Source of the DNA: Dirofilaria immitis
Taxonomy: Eukaryota; Nematoda; Chromadorea; Rhabditida; Onchocercidae
DNA: 64,000 bases
Assembly (NCBI GenBank): GCA_024305405.1
Contig: JAKNDB010000107.1
Location: 4,758,501 to 4,822,500, forward strand
Direction of reading: 5' to 3'
Shown here: piece by piece, positions 13,101 through 25,778 of the stretch
Layout: each line of letters starts with the position of its first letter
How positions within the stretch are numbered: the first letter of the stretch is position 1
Made by a program: the position numbers and the translations under genes
The notes under the pieces: generated by a model
Seen by the model: the letters and a program-made list of their open reading frames with translations, nothing else
The model's database searches: none
What the model was told of the DNA's origin: nothing

Positions 13101-16100
13101 AAATTTGAAAAATTTCCCAGAACAAGGAAAGAATTTTTTCCCAAAATTATGATCCATCAAGTTAAAAAGGAATAAGTTGAATCATTAAATGGGTTTGATA
13201 ATATATGAAAACTCAGAAAGAGCATGAAATATGAACACTATTAATTTTAGAAATTTTGTTCATTCATAAATGATTTAAAAGGAATAAACTGACGCCCTAA
13301 TGACAATGTCACTTTCACTGCTTTCATGTTTAGAGCCCAAGTATTTCAGTACTTCATCAGGCTTAGCTGCGTTCAGAATTGCGTCTACCAATTCCAAAAT
13401 TCGACTATGATTTTCTGGATTGCACTGCAATCAAATTAAAATTTAAAGCTTTCTAAAGAAAGAGAATAAATATTATAAATACTGCTATTATTCAAAACAA
13501 AAATACCGCCATTTATGTGATTGCATCTGACATTATAATAATGATAATCTATCTTTCCAAAAAAAAATTTTAAAACTATGAATAAGAACTTCGTCATCCT
13601 GAAAAATTATTTTAATGAAAAACTAAAATAATACCTTATTGTCAGACAATCGTTTCAATTGTGCTTGCATAATTCGTAAATTTTTGGGTTTTCAGCAATT
13701 AAATGATCATATAAATCATTTGCATCCATAATATCTTGTAATTTTCCTAGCCACTGCACGTAAAATTCACGTAATGCTTCTGTAATGATTTAAATATTCA
13801 AGTTAAACTTAATAAACAGCAAAGAAATATTCAACTACATAACTCATTTTATTCTATTGAATTAGTCTATCATGTTCGCACAAATCCTAAACTAGCTTAC
13901 TACAGACAACTTATAATAGATAGACCTATCTTACTTGAATCAAACCCATATGATTACTATTAAAATCAGTTATAAATTACATGTTATTCTCAAATAGATG
14001 CGAATCTCTTGAACTTAATAAAAACTGTCAGTACCATTCATAGCTTGCATAGAATCAGGCGCAAAATCTTCCTTCTTTTTACTAATGCAACCGCTGAAAC
14101 AACTTTAGTTTGTTTGCGACTCCATTCCGAAAACGTATAAAGTGCTCGATACTGCACATGACTTCGAGCTAATTCTATATCTGACAAACAGAGTGCTCCA
14201 GTCAGATAACATCCAGGCCAACCAAATTTAGGAAGTCTGAAACGAGTTTGTTTTTTTGCGAACTTCAGAGAAAACATATTCGACCGCATAACTAAACATA
14301 CAGAAAAACAAAACGACATACTTATCTTCCGGAATTGGACCAGTATATACCACGCCAGTTTCGCCTGGTTTCATTCTCTTCGTGCCAAATTTTTTCCCTC
14401 CCCTTTACAGCATCTGAAACTCGGAATAACTATTTACAAATTATTTTCTACCATAACTTTATTTGAAATAAAATCAAATAAAATGATGCCATAATTCTTG
14501 AAATAATTTTTCATTTTACAAATCAGAGGAATAACAAATTAATCATTATATGAAGAACAACAAAAATCTTCATATGGTAGCATGAAATGGTAATATTTGT
14601 TTCTTTTCTTTATGAAATTTGCTTCAATCAAAGTGGTGATAGAAATCGGAACATACACTACAAAGGGCTAATTATGTGAAAAAAAATATAAAACATTCAA
14701 AACGAAAAAAAGAGTAACATGCCATAATTCTCAAATCTCTACACACAACTACGGTTTATCGTATCTTTACTGCAAGTAACATTTGAAGGAGAATTTGATT
14801 ATATTAAAATGCTTAAGAAGAAAGAACTTACTTTCATATTCTGAAAAACAATCCAAACTAATCGCTGATGCAAGTTTTAGCTTTAAAATTAACACTGCTT
14901 CACGATATCGCTCTAACAGCGATGCATCGTCATGCCTAATTTGCACACGAACACGATATTCGCCCTTCTCTAATTTTAATGTATACTGAAATTACAAAAT
15001 TTGTATGATGCCGTAAAACAATACAATGATAATATTCATGTTTTGAATAATTATTTTCAATTGATTATTCAGTCGAAAAAACTAAAATTGAAGAACTGAA
15101 AAATTTATATCACAAAAATGATTAAATATCTTAAATTAAAATAGAAACAACCTGGTGTTTACCAACATGTTAATTAATATATAATAAATAAATATATCTA
15201 CTCCATTTAGACTCTGTTTACTCAAAATTTATATATTTATTCGATCATATCGTTTTTTAACATAAAGCGTTTTTCCTTTCAGATATCTAATGATTACATA
15301 AAACTCCGCTAACAATAAATTACAAAATATTTGATCGATTGAAGCCTATTTCACTTTGTCACATTGCTTCATCTCATAAATCTGTGAAAAAAAGCAAAAA
15401 AATGAAAAAAGAAAACCCGGTCTGGATATGGAGCACTGCTTCCAATATACTGCTTTGTTGTAGAGAAAATCATAATATGTATATCATCAAAAGCACTATC
15501 ATAGAGGTAGTCAGTTATGCCAGGCAACTCAACACATGCATCAGTTGTATTTTGCACTGGAGAAAAAATCCTTTTTCTTGTTTTTCGTGATTTCAACATA
15601 AACATTTTTGCAATCACTCAACCGAAATATCTATTGATTATCCTCCATTTTCTCGCTTCTTTCTAATGTGCTTAGGCTATATTGATAAAACAAACCGAAT
15701 TGTCATGCCAACTATTAGATAATTTAAAAGAAATGATTTGATTAAAAAGTATTCCAATTTTCTTTTCAGAAATATATATTCATATACTATAGAAAATGAG
15801 CTAATATATGGAATAATTTGATAAAAGATGGGAATGTTATGGGAATTACATGAGTCGAAAGTTTCATGGATAATTATACTGTTATCTGAAAAATCTATTA
15901 TAATCAGCACAATCTTCACGAAACTAATGAATGAAGTTTCTAGATTTATTCATAATCAAAGAGATTTTAAATGTATTTTAAAAGATAAAGTTCAAATAAA
16001 TACTTTTTTCGCTATTAACAACATATTTTTGACTTCCTTCGTTGCACATAAGAATTAAAACTAACAAGAGAAGTTATAAGTGAGAAGCAAACGAAAAGTT

Positions 16101-19100
16101 TGCAAGCCGGTAAAGAAGAGATCACGTGATCCAAGAGGTTGCACTTTTGCTTCCGTTGGCCGAAACGGTAAGCAAATATAACGAAATGTTATGGCCGGTC
16201 GGACATCTTCAAACCTCATAACCGAATTACGAAAAGTAAAATGGAATGGTGTTTCGCTTGAAAACTGAAAAAGAGTAAAATTTTCATTAAAACTATAGCA
16301 CAGCTTAAAGGATTATCAGAAAATGTATAATGTAAAATTCCAAGTTTTGTCGATTCAGTTGTATTTAAAATCTCTGAGTCATTTTACAAATACAAGGCTA
16401 GTATCACTGTCAATTTAATAGATATTAAATATCGACTGAACATACCATGTTTAATACAGTAGGCGAAGGTACAATACCGCGAAATACTAATTCAGCTTCC
16501 ACTATCGCTTCACCTAAATTAGACCACCATTTGGTTATACATAATTCCATAGTACGTCCACCATGCAAAGCGATAGCAAATTGCTCTTCTTGATTTTGTT
16601 CTAATGATACTGTCTAAACAGAATTTAAAAGCTTCATCACTACTTCACCACTCATTTCTTCATTAAGAAAAAATTATTGAAATATTGCAGATATCTCTGC
16701 GATTAAAGTTCGAATAAAAAAATAATTAATTTATTTCATGTTTGATAAAGTTTCATAAATAACAATTAAGCAAAAATATGCAAATACTAGTTAAAATTAT
16801 ACTGATACAATTGCACAAAATGTAAAAAATGGTTATCGCAATAAGATCTAAATAATTTTAAATAAGGAACTTTTACTTTATGGAATTCAGTCGAACAGTA
16901 TGCCGTATTTGGTAAAAGTTGGACAACATGCGCAACATATTTTGCTTGCAACTGTGTTCCATAGGATGTGAGTTTCAAACCTGCAAAAAAACTTCGAAAA
17001 GAATGAATTTTATGTAAAAATATTATACAGAAAAATATAAAACAGATAAATGGGGAAGAGAACAAGAAATGTAAATTTATTTAAGCAAAATATTACTAAG
17101 AACAAAAACTAAAATTACTTACAAGCCCAATCAGCATCGTCCGGTACATGAATAAAAAGCCGTTCTGGAGAAGCAGGCTTACACTGTAATCTTCGCTTTA
17201 TTGTATACCGCGAATTATCATCCAAGCTTAACGGAACGATTACAGTGATTGGTATACGAAATAATGGACCGAGTGAAACATTTTCCGAATCATAAGCACA
17301 TATCTGCAAATTTGATTACGCGATTATGAAAGATGAAAACTGAAGTATAAGACGACTTAATGGAAATAAAATCCAACTTCCCCTTTCGTCAGACAAGAAT
17401 GAAGCCTCTTTAAGACTATATTATTCATATTATTCGGGAAATATCAATCTGTGCATTGTTAGAGGACGTATTATTTGGTTTCTTAAGATAATATATTCTT
17501 TCTGTTTGTTGGACACATGAAAGTATTGATGTTATAATTATGTCACGAAATTATTAACTTACTTCAGTGAAATGAGCAATACCAGCTTCAAGACCGATCG
17601 GATCCAATGATATGGTGAATTCTCGTTCTTGATGCATTAATGTGAACTGTTTGGGATATTTGACATACGATGCAACACATGTTAATACTAAATGCTTCTC
17701 AAATGCTATTTTTGCATCATTATCTGAAAAACAAATTTTTATAATAAGGAACTTTTTTTTATAATAAAGAAAAATTTGATGTAATAATGTACTTATAATA
17801 ATGAGCAAAATCCTTTTGCTTAATACGACAAAAACTAATTGTATAATTTCAAATATTAGAAAATGTGTAATTTAATGTTATGGCACAAAAGATATGAAAA
17901 ATTGTCGATGTATTCAAAGTATAGTCTAATACGGAATAAAGAGTTAAAAATATCTATATTTATATCATTCAGTAATATCTATGTTTATATTATTCAGTAC
18001 ACTAACTTAAAAAAAACATAACTAAATATTGTCGCAACGGTCATAACTAAGAAAAATCTTGAATATGAAATAGGTTGATGAGCCGTATTTTATTTCCATT
18101 TTCAAAGAAAGGAAATTGCAAATCAAATTAATAGTATTAGATTATTAGAAAATACAGTGGTCAAAAATTCTGCTTCAATAAATAAATGAAAAGAACCTGA
18201 TTCCGGTTTGAATTTTGGTTGGACAGAGATAACATATGTATTAACACAACATGTCTGATATCGTTCACGTAAGTAAATTCCACGTGCACATACGTCATTG
18301 ATTTTAATTTTGAAATGCGTAAATAGAGGTGAAATCAATGAATGATGCTCTAGGATAAAACTGTATGCTTCATCTACCTGTGACAAAATAGAATATAATT
18401 TTCCGATAGACAAATTATGAATCTTGAATTAATTATTATTGCCACTCATATAAAAATATTCCATTACCAAAATTCAAATCTTTTAATGGAAGTCGTTAGT
18501 ATCAGTCGCTTGCAAAATAATTTTCCTAAAATTTTTCCTGAAGTATGAAAGCAACCTGTAAGAGTCCATTGCCAACAGCAAAACGATTTTGATCTTTTGG
18601 TAATCAGGCAGTATTTTCCAAAGCCAATCGTACAAGATATGGACTCCATAAAATGTTCTGTGCTTTTAAAGCACTAAGCAAACATGCTAAAAACATAAAT
18701 TATTAGGTATTTCATAAATAAAATAAACATAAAGACATGAAACAATAAAGAACTTTTAAAAGCGACATGCTAAAAGTGTTTAATCGCGATGAAGAAAAAT
18801 GGAAAACAAAAGATTACCGAACAGAATCCTTAAGCTACTTTTACTAACTTTCATCATTGATATTACTACTTATGCTCGGACACGAACAACTAAATGCACC
18901 GCATAAAGATAAAGCGCAACAAATTAAAAGTAACTATATTATTATTCCACCAGTTAAAACTTTATACTCACCAACAGTGCCTGTAACATTTGGTGAACTC
19001 ATCGAAGTCCCGTTCATTAGCTGACTCGCTTTCAATGTAAACTTAGGCACACTTGTGATAGCAGCACCTGGGCCACAAATCGATACACCTAATGCTCCAT

Positions 19101-22100
19101 CAGCTCTGAATATTCCCCATGATTATTCAATAATCTTCATTTATGAAAATTCTCTTACTTTTCTTACTAATACTGCCAAAAGCTTTGTCATTCTGATATT
19201 AATCAAATTCATATTCATTTTCACTTTTATTCCTAAATTTTTTCCGAGAATTTAAAATTTCCTTTATTTCAATTCATATGATTTCTTTCCTTGTTTTTTC
19301 TAATTTATATTGAGCAAGCCTTAAGTTAACAGATGAATTTTTGGAAAATTCAATGACAGCAGCTAGTTTCAATTAAAGAACGAGATATTATCATACGTTG
19401 GGCCTCGGGATGACCATGGAAAGAGTGTTGGAGGTATCTTATCACGCATGCTATACATCGCTTCCATCATTGTTGGCGAAAGATATGCACCAACCCCTGC
19501 AAAAGAATAAGAAATTTAAAGATAGTTTCAATTTTTTATTTAACAAATCATTCGAATATTATAAATTTATACCGCTTTGAGAAATTCAAGAAAGAAACAA
19601 AAATAAACCGATAACGGAAGTAGTGGTTGTGCCCGGGCATCCGCCAGTTGATAAGGCTGGGCCGGAGTTTCCTGCTGACGAAAAAATAATATCCCATGTC
19701 GCCTTACTACCCTATCTAAAGCTTCGATAATACGACTGAAAATAAATGTTTAAAAAACCTAAATATATTAATTGCCAAAACAAATTCCCGAAAAAATAAA
19801 CTAACAATGGAAGAAGGAATAAATGTCACAAACTACTCACCCCGAATTTGGAAAATTTGTTGCTTCACCGTAGGAGTAATTGATAAGATGTACACCCAAA
19901 TCAGCGCAGCGGCTTAGCTGAAAGTTTTCGAAAAACTCTACTTTTAAGTTGTCGCAGAGAAACGTGGTTTCTGAATAAAAAGTAAACTTACAGCCCGAGT
20001 AAGTGCAGCACCCGTTTCCATACTTTTTAGACGATGATCACCGATGCATAAAGACACAATCTGAGCTCCAGGAGCTAATCCAGATTTTTCAGGTTCCTGA
20101 AAAATATGACTGTGTATTTCCCATGAAAAAATACATCTGAAAAGTTTTTCCACAAGAAATATTTTTATAAGAGAAAGAAATCACAAGAAATAAAATTGAT
20201 TCCGAAACTAACGTTAGGAAAATAAGCAGCAGCAATGTTTGCAACATGAGATCCATGAGTACCAGAAGGAACACATATTTCCAACAAATTACCGTTATCA
20301 TGTATGGTGATACAAAATGTTAACATATCTATAAAAATCGGTGAATTGCAGAGTATATCTGAATACGTCATCAGAATTCTTTATTATTGAACTTTTTATA
20401 CTCCTTTTTGCGCGATATTATATTCTTTTGCCATATTAAAATTAATTTATCAAATTTATTTAGCCATATTTATTTTAATACAGTTTTATAGCTTGATTTC
20501 CAAGCAAAGCTCTTCTTGAGTTTTGTTTATACCAAATATTAATTATTTGTCGCTAAAAATGAGGTTTAAATAATTTGCATTATAACTCATAATGCATTCA
20601 ATGTAAATTTAGTAGCATTTCGGATTATAAAATTCTACATCAAACAGCACTGCTCCTGGTCAAACTCAAACTGATTATACAAATACACTTTTTTTAATGA
20701 AATGATTTTTTTGTGTGTCTGTCCCACTGATAAACTAAAAAGAATTAAAGCTAAATATAAATATCAATATATAAAAACACGGGATGAGATGCCAAATTAT
20801 CTTGTATGACATGAGAAAATACTCTTTCAAATAATAATCAAAGACGCTAGCTCCGAAGAAACATTTTTCTCTTTCTCAAATGAATGAAATCAAATTACCA
20901 TTGTCGGATAGCTTGTAATATTTACCGCTTTCACGGTAGCTGCTAAGCAGAGGTGCTAAGCTTAAACGTCCACGATATGAGATATCTATACAAGCTCTAA
21001 AAAATATTGGATATAATAACGAGTTAATTCTACAGTGAGGTCGGAACGTTTTCTAATTCTTCTTCAGCATTGAAATTTTATATGTTCTCTAGGAATAAAC
21101 ATTATCCTATTTTATGTTATGGATAGCTAAATTATTATGAATAGTGAGAGTGAATAATTTTGTTAGTGATACCTGAATTTTGTGCCATCATGAAAAACAA
21201 TACAGTCAGCAATTGGTCCTGGATCATCCATTTTTTCCAAACTTTTCAATATTTCTACCTTACTCGAAAGTTCTTCTCTGTCCTCCTTATCACTCTGAAA
21301 TAAAAAAAAATGATATTAATGAGTAACAGACAATCCAAAGTAAAACTTCCTAATTTTCTAATAACATACACTTATCTCATTTTTTAATTTTAATTTTTAG
21401 AGTGACAAGGATGATACTCTTGATTCTCTAAGTCAGTCATTCCAAAAAGATTTTCAAATCCCTTCACAGTCTCTGTCTTGTTTTATTTATTCACACTTCT
21501 TCGCTTTCTTCACCATCATGTAAGAAAATACACATGTAATTATTGAACTATTTTTCCAGTCTCCTTACTATCTCATTTATAAATAAGAACATAATTTCTA
21601 TTTCTAAAGTGATTCGCTGTTACTATAATGCTCTCATTTATACATTTAATTAATTTGAAAAACAAAATTCAAAATCGTCAAAAACTTCTAAATTCAAAAT
21701 GAACCGTTATCTCAACAAAATTTTGAAAAAAGAAAAAAAAGATACTTATCTCAAAGAAAATTTAAAAATTCTGCAAAATAATACTGAAAGTTTTCTCAAG
21801 GTTCAGCATTATTTTGCATTAAGCCAAAAATTTACGATTTTATCAGATGTTCCACCGATCGCTTCTTCATGCGCAACAAGTTGACGCATCGCATCGGCCA
21901 TTGCTAATTTCTGCCCGCTATCAAAGAGATTTTCCTTCTTTCCTTCTACAAATAAATAAATTCAACTTACGCATTATTGGAAAGACTAGAAACTATCTTT
22001 TGTATCACAATAATTCAGTATGAAATCTGCTCAGAGAACATCATGAAAGAAATGGAGGAAAGCGTATAATGGAAGAAAAATGCAACTATTATGTTAATAA

Positions 22101-23610
22101 ATTGTAATATAAATTTTTCGAAATCGCAGACTTATTTAATCAAACTAAGTGTTTAGTAATGAATGAAATAAAGCACATTAATCATAAAGTAGAAATAAGT
22201 TGAAATTAAAATCACTGATAAATTTAGTCGGACTAATAAAAGCAAAAAAAGTGTAAATTAAATCATAACAAAAGTAATGCCTTACCTTTATCCTTTCTAA
22301 CAAATTCTTATTATATAATTCATAAATTGGTTTCATTCCTAAATGATATTTACCACTTGGATTAACCCAAGTTTCCGGAATCTGAAATTTGATTGAAATT
22401 AAGGTTATTTCAAAAATTGTAAGAAAAAAATCTAACAAATTTTCTTGATATTCAAATATTTATTCTTTAGCTCCGATTTATCTATCGCAGTTGAAATTCT
22501 CATTTATAATTATTCTTAGAGGCTGCAACCTTTAGCTTTCTTCCTGTAAGTCCGACAACGTAACCATCAGTCGATGTACGTATTGTTGATGTATCCACAT
22601 CACCAGCTCCTGTACAGTCTATTACATCTATTACTTTTTGTAGTCCATGACTCGTTACCTAATAAATATAGTATCAGGTTTTTTAAATTATAATTTCATA
22701 ATAACATGAAATTATTTTACTGATTTGTCAAGAATCCAGTTAAATTTATGATTTTAAATTACGAGAGAAAAACCAAATAATTTAGTTCTAAAACAACGAT
22801 ATGCTCTCTATTTCATTTTACGCAAAAAAAAAAAAAACGTTGGAATAGTAGAAAAATGTTACCTGCAATCCAGGAAGTGATGGATCAATGCCTGTATCTA
22901 ATATACCAATAATAATATTCCTACCGTCGTATTCTGGATACTTCGTTAGGAATTGTTCCTTAATTTTCTCCATTAATTTTTCATCAATGTTTCTTCGATC
23001 ATTAGCATATTTAGAGATTTCATTTGTTGCAATTAATATCACAGCAAAGAATGATAATTCCACTGAAGTCGACTAACACTGTTTCAATTTATACACTTTC
23101 GAACAAATCTCCTAGCTGTTTCTCACTAGTGAATAAAAAAAGTAATTATATATTTTTCTAGTCGCTATATTATCATTTTGCTCAAAAAATCAATCCACTG
23201 ACTTCTACTGAATTGTTCAAACAATGAAAAAAGATAAGACTTATAAAATAATATTTTAAACTTATTAAATCCAGAAATTTAAATAAATCGCAACAGAATA
23301 CTCTATTGATCAAATATCAAAATCTGGTTAGATTCAGATCTATTGTTATCAATTTCATTTTTTAACACTGATTGTCACGAAAAACAGAAAAATTCATGTT
23401 AATATAATGTAAGAATGATGTGATAATATTTCGAACAGATTATAATCAAATGGCTCGAAAAAAAGGAAAAGGAAACAACCAGATTACACGATATATCCAC
23501 ATTTATAATTGTTATCAGATTTTAAAATTAAGATTAACCTGTTGTGTTTCAACTTTCGGCATTAGATGAGCTAATGTATAATCAGTCTTGACAACAGAAA
23601 CATCATCCAT
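10103..23610 (-). CDS. tpp-2: Tripeptidyl peptidase II (subtilisin-like serine peptidase)
   Basis: Giant cytosolic serine peptidase that removes N-terminal tripeptides downstream of the proteasome. Exons (high to low): 23610-23539, 22958-22863, 22658-22530, 22381-22286, 21945-21836, 21294-21173, 20996-20899, 20328-20213, 20096-19992, 19917-19841, 19735-19609, 19496-19397, 19105-18972, 18686-18556, 18377-18197, 17723-17563, 17303-17123, 16980-16877, 16613-16446, 16264-16066, 15556-15417, 14985-14832, 14413-14322, 14236-14035, 13779-13635, 13424-13290, 13088-12886, 11923-11777, 11566-11492, 10967-10838, 10219-10103; about 1350 codons. Catalytic motifs: Asp in ILDTGIDP, His in HGSHVAN, oxyanion region SSAGNSGPA, Ser in [10 protein letters not shown]-terminal marks: [24 protein letters not shown]. 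Frame breaks at runs near 21935, 19681-19686, 14390-14395, 14076-14080, 13681-13685, 13069-13072 and about 12890. In-frame TGA at 18604-18606. The junctions 13290/13088 and 10838/10219 do not match in phase as read. Confidence 0.93.
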
Positions 23611-23616
23611 GATTTT

Positions 23617-23626
23617 CTGAAATTTT
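23617..23626 (-). promoter_or_regulatory. Putative trans-splice acceptor of TPP2
   Basis: On the minus strand AAATTTCAG ends 6 bases before the ATG at 23608-23610. Such a short leader behind a clean acceptor is the usual pattern of spliced-leader trans-splicing in nematodes. It also supports the choice of this ATG, which starts [11 protein letters not shown] and joins in phase to the next exon. Confidence 0.5.
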
Positions 23627-25208
23627 AATTCAAATTAATTAGAAATTTTATCAGAAAAAGGACAAGGTTTAAGAGATCGTGTAAAGGTATTACATAAAAT
23701 AAAAAGTTTCAAACAATCACGATGACTCTCATAAGAGTAATAATTCGAGTTCAAGGGCTAAAAAGTGACGATTTAAATAAAAATAATTTGAATAAAAATT
23801 CCGGATGGATGATAGAAAATGAATATTTTTGGAAAATTCAAATTATCGTATAGAATGAAATTGTAAAATATTTGCTAAACTTTGCAAACAAAATATTTTA
23901 TAGCATTCATTCCCAGATTTATTCTCTCTCTCAGTTTACAAGAAATATTGGCAGATCTCCGTATAAACTGCAGAAAATCCCGGGTGAAAAAAAGGTCACC
24001 ATCTCACTTGCTTCGCCATGGTGTTCACTTGACTACTCAATAAGGAGCGCTCTACGCATTTATGGAAAGGAAAAGTTATTTCGGGAAATAGCGTTAAATT
24101 AGGAGAGATTAGAGAGAATGGTACCAGACTAGAGAAAGCATTTGAAAGTTTCCTATACTACGGTGTCTCTAAAGAAATAGTATGGAAATAGAAGAGAGTA
24201 GGAAGGAAGCGGTACTATTTCGATTTCCTCAATTGCATCTTTTTGTCATTCCTTAAAACTGTCTCGATTAAAACGTCACTCGATAGATTTTAGGTTAGTA
24301 GGCTGGAAGGGTGATTTAGGCAAGAAGTCTCAGGTTTGATGAATTGAGGTGATAATTCAGGCTAGCCATTTCAAATTAATTAAAACGGTAATTTAAATCA
24401 ATCATTTTGAGTTGGATAATTGGGTTGAGTCGATGAGTCGAAGTCATCATATTTTTTTTTAAATTATAATAATAATTCAATTAAAATATTTCGTAAGTTA
24501 TAATAATTCAATCTTAAAACTTAAAATTATATGGAATCGTCTTTCTTGATAATTCTATGTAATTTTTGTAAAATCATCCTTGTTCCACGAAGAATTTTTT
24601 TGGAGATATTGTGATATTCGGGTTTTTTTATAACCTTCATCTAATAACTGATAATGCTTTTTGAAGCCTGTTTTTCCGATTTCCTAGCATATTTATCCAA
24701 TTCCGCTAGTATGTGATTTCGGATCATGAAGAATCGAATATTTTCAACATTACTTGAATCTTTTAATGGTTGAAACTAAATTCTTTAAAGATGTGAGAAA
24801 AAAATGCTTGAAATCGAACTTTTCAAGAAAATTGAACTTTCTATGGCACACCACTTTAGATATGCCTCCTTTTTCAAAGTTTAAAAATCTTGAAAATTTT
24901 AAAAATAGATTCCTAAAGATTTTTTCAGCAGTATTTACAATTATAAATTTCTCTTGGACATTTTAAAAGGCTTAAAAAAGAAGTGCATCCTTTTTTCCCA
25001 ACAAGATTAAAAAGAGTATATTTACGCTAGTTATTCCGGATGTTGTCAAAATAATCGATTAAGTCCAGGATCTCACCAAACCAATGGAATTAACTGACTA
25101 TTTTGATTTCTTGAGAAAAAAAATTTAAAATATACTATTATTGAACCGTTGAATCAATTTACAAAGAGCAAAATAATTAATCAAAATTTTTTTGCAAAAT
25201 TTTAATTT
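23627..25208. other. Intergenic, possibly holding decayed coding DNA
   Basis: No intact gene. At about 25010-25130 (+) a frame reads FTLVIPDVVKIID, then TAA, then VQDLTKPMELTDYFDFL. It looks like former coding sequence with one stop, but the family is not recognised. A 70-codon open frame at 24754-24966 is also unidentified. Both adjoin the two ORFs at 25.2-25.8 kb and may belong to one decayed insert. Confidence 0.3.
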
Positions 25209-25535
25209 ATGGAATTTATTATTCCACTACTGATCAGCAATGATTGGAGAGTGCCATATCTTAAGTGTTCGATAAAATTTGACATCATAAAACTCTTTCC
25301 GATAATCGAAATTGATCGAACCGATGAAGTGATTTTGATGAATTTTAAGAATCATTCGAAACAAGCTATTGCTAATTACATTTGTTCAATTACTATGAAT
25401 AATGAATATGCAAAAAATTCCATAATTATAAACGCAGAATTGAACTGTGTCATAAGTGAATTTTTCCAGTCTAAAACTGGCGAATTTTTAAAAATTTCTA
25501 GATCTGATTTTAAGAAGAAATATTTCTTGAGATAA
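25209..25535 (+). CDS. Unidentified intronless ORF, 108 codons
   Basis: Uninterrupted frame from ATG to TGA in an otherwise stop-rich intergenic region. The protein starts MEFIIPLLISNDWRVPYL and contains IIEIDRTDEVILMNF. There are no flanking splice signals that would tie it to a nematode gene, and I do not recognise the family. Its intact length in AT-rich DNA and its place beside the HigA/Xre-like ORF suggest the same origin, which is inference. It may be a chance ORF. Confidence 0.3.
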   Translation: MEFIIPLLISNDWRVPYLKCSIKFDIIKLFPIIEIDRTDEVILMNFKNHSKQAIANYICSITMNNEYAKNSIIINAELNCVISEFFQSKTGEFLKISRSDFKKKYFLR

Positions 25536-25559
25536 GTTTAAAATAAATTTTGGGAAAAA

Positions 25560-25778
25560 TTGAATTTTTTTAAGATAATGGAGCTGTATGGACGAAATTT
25601 TTTTAGCATTTTAACAAAGATATCACAAATTAAAAATGGCAAAACAGATGGTTTCTCTCTAGAGCGATTGTTACGGTTCCTCAAAAAATTAGGCTTTCGA
25701 ATGACAATTATAATAACAGAGAACCAAGCAGTAAAATTTGAAGAAGAAAAGGTAAAACATGAAGCTGAATCTCAATAG
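25560..25778 (+). pseudogene. Fragment resembling a bacterial HigA/Xre-type helix-turn-helix protein (possible Wolbachia-derived)
   Basis: The frame from TTG at 25560 to TAG at 25776-25778 reads in its middle ISQIKNGKTDGFSLERLLRF followed by LKKLGFRMTIII. In HigA2-like/Xre antitoxin-type regulators (Pfam HTH_37 family) the DNA-recognition helix is followed by NGK, then FSLERL and a LxxLG plus beta-strand ending, the same order as here. The N-terminal helices are missing or out of frame, there is no ATG start, and no intron signal. The segment is therefore best read as a decayed prokaryote-like gene. In a filarial nuclear contig the obvious source is the Wolbachia endosymbiont. The family match is from memory and the source is inference. 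Confidence 0.45.

Noticed and set aside
18604..18606. TGA in TPP2 as a selenocysteine codon
   Set aside because: TPP2 is not a known selenoprotein, the position is not catalytic, and the gene's 3' region shows no evident SECIS-like element.
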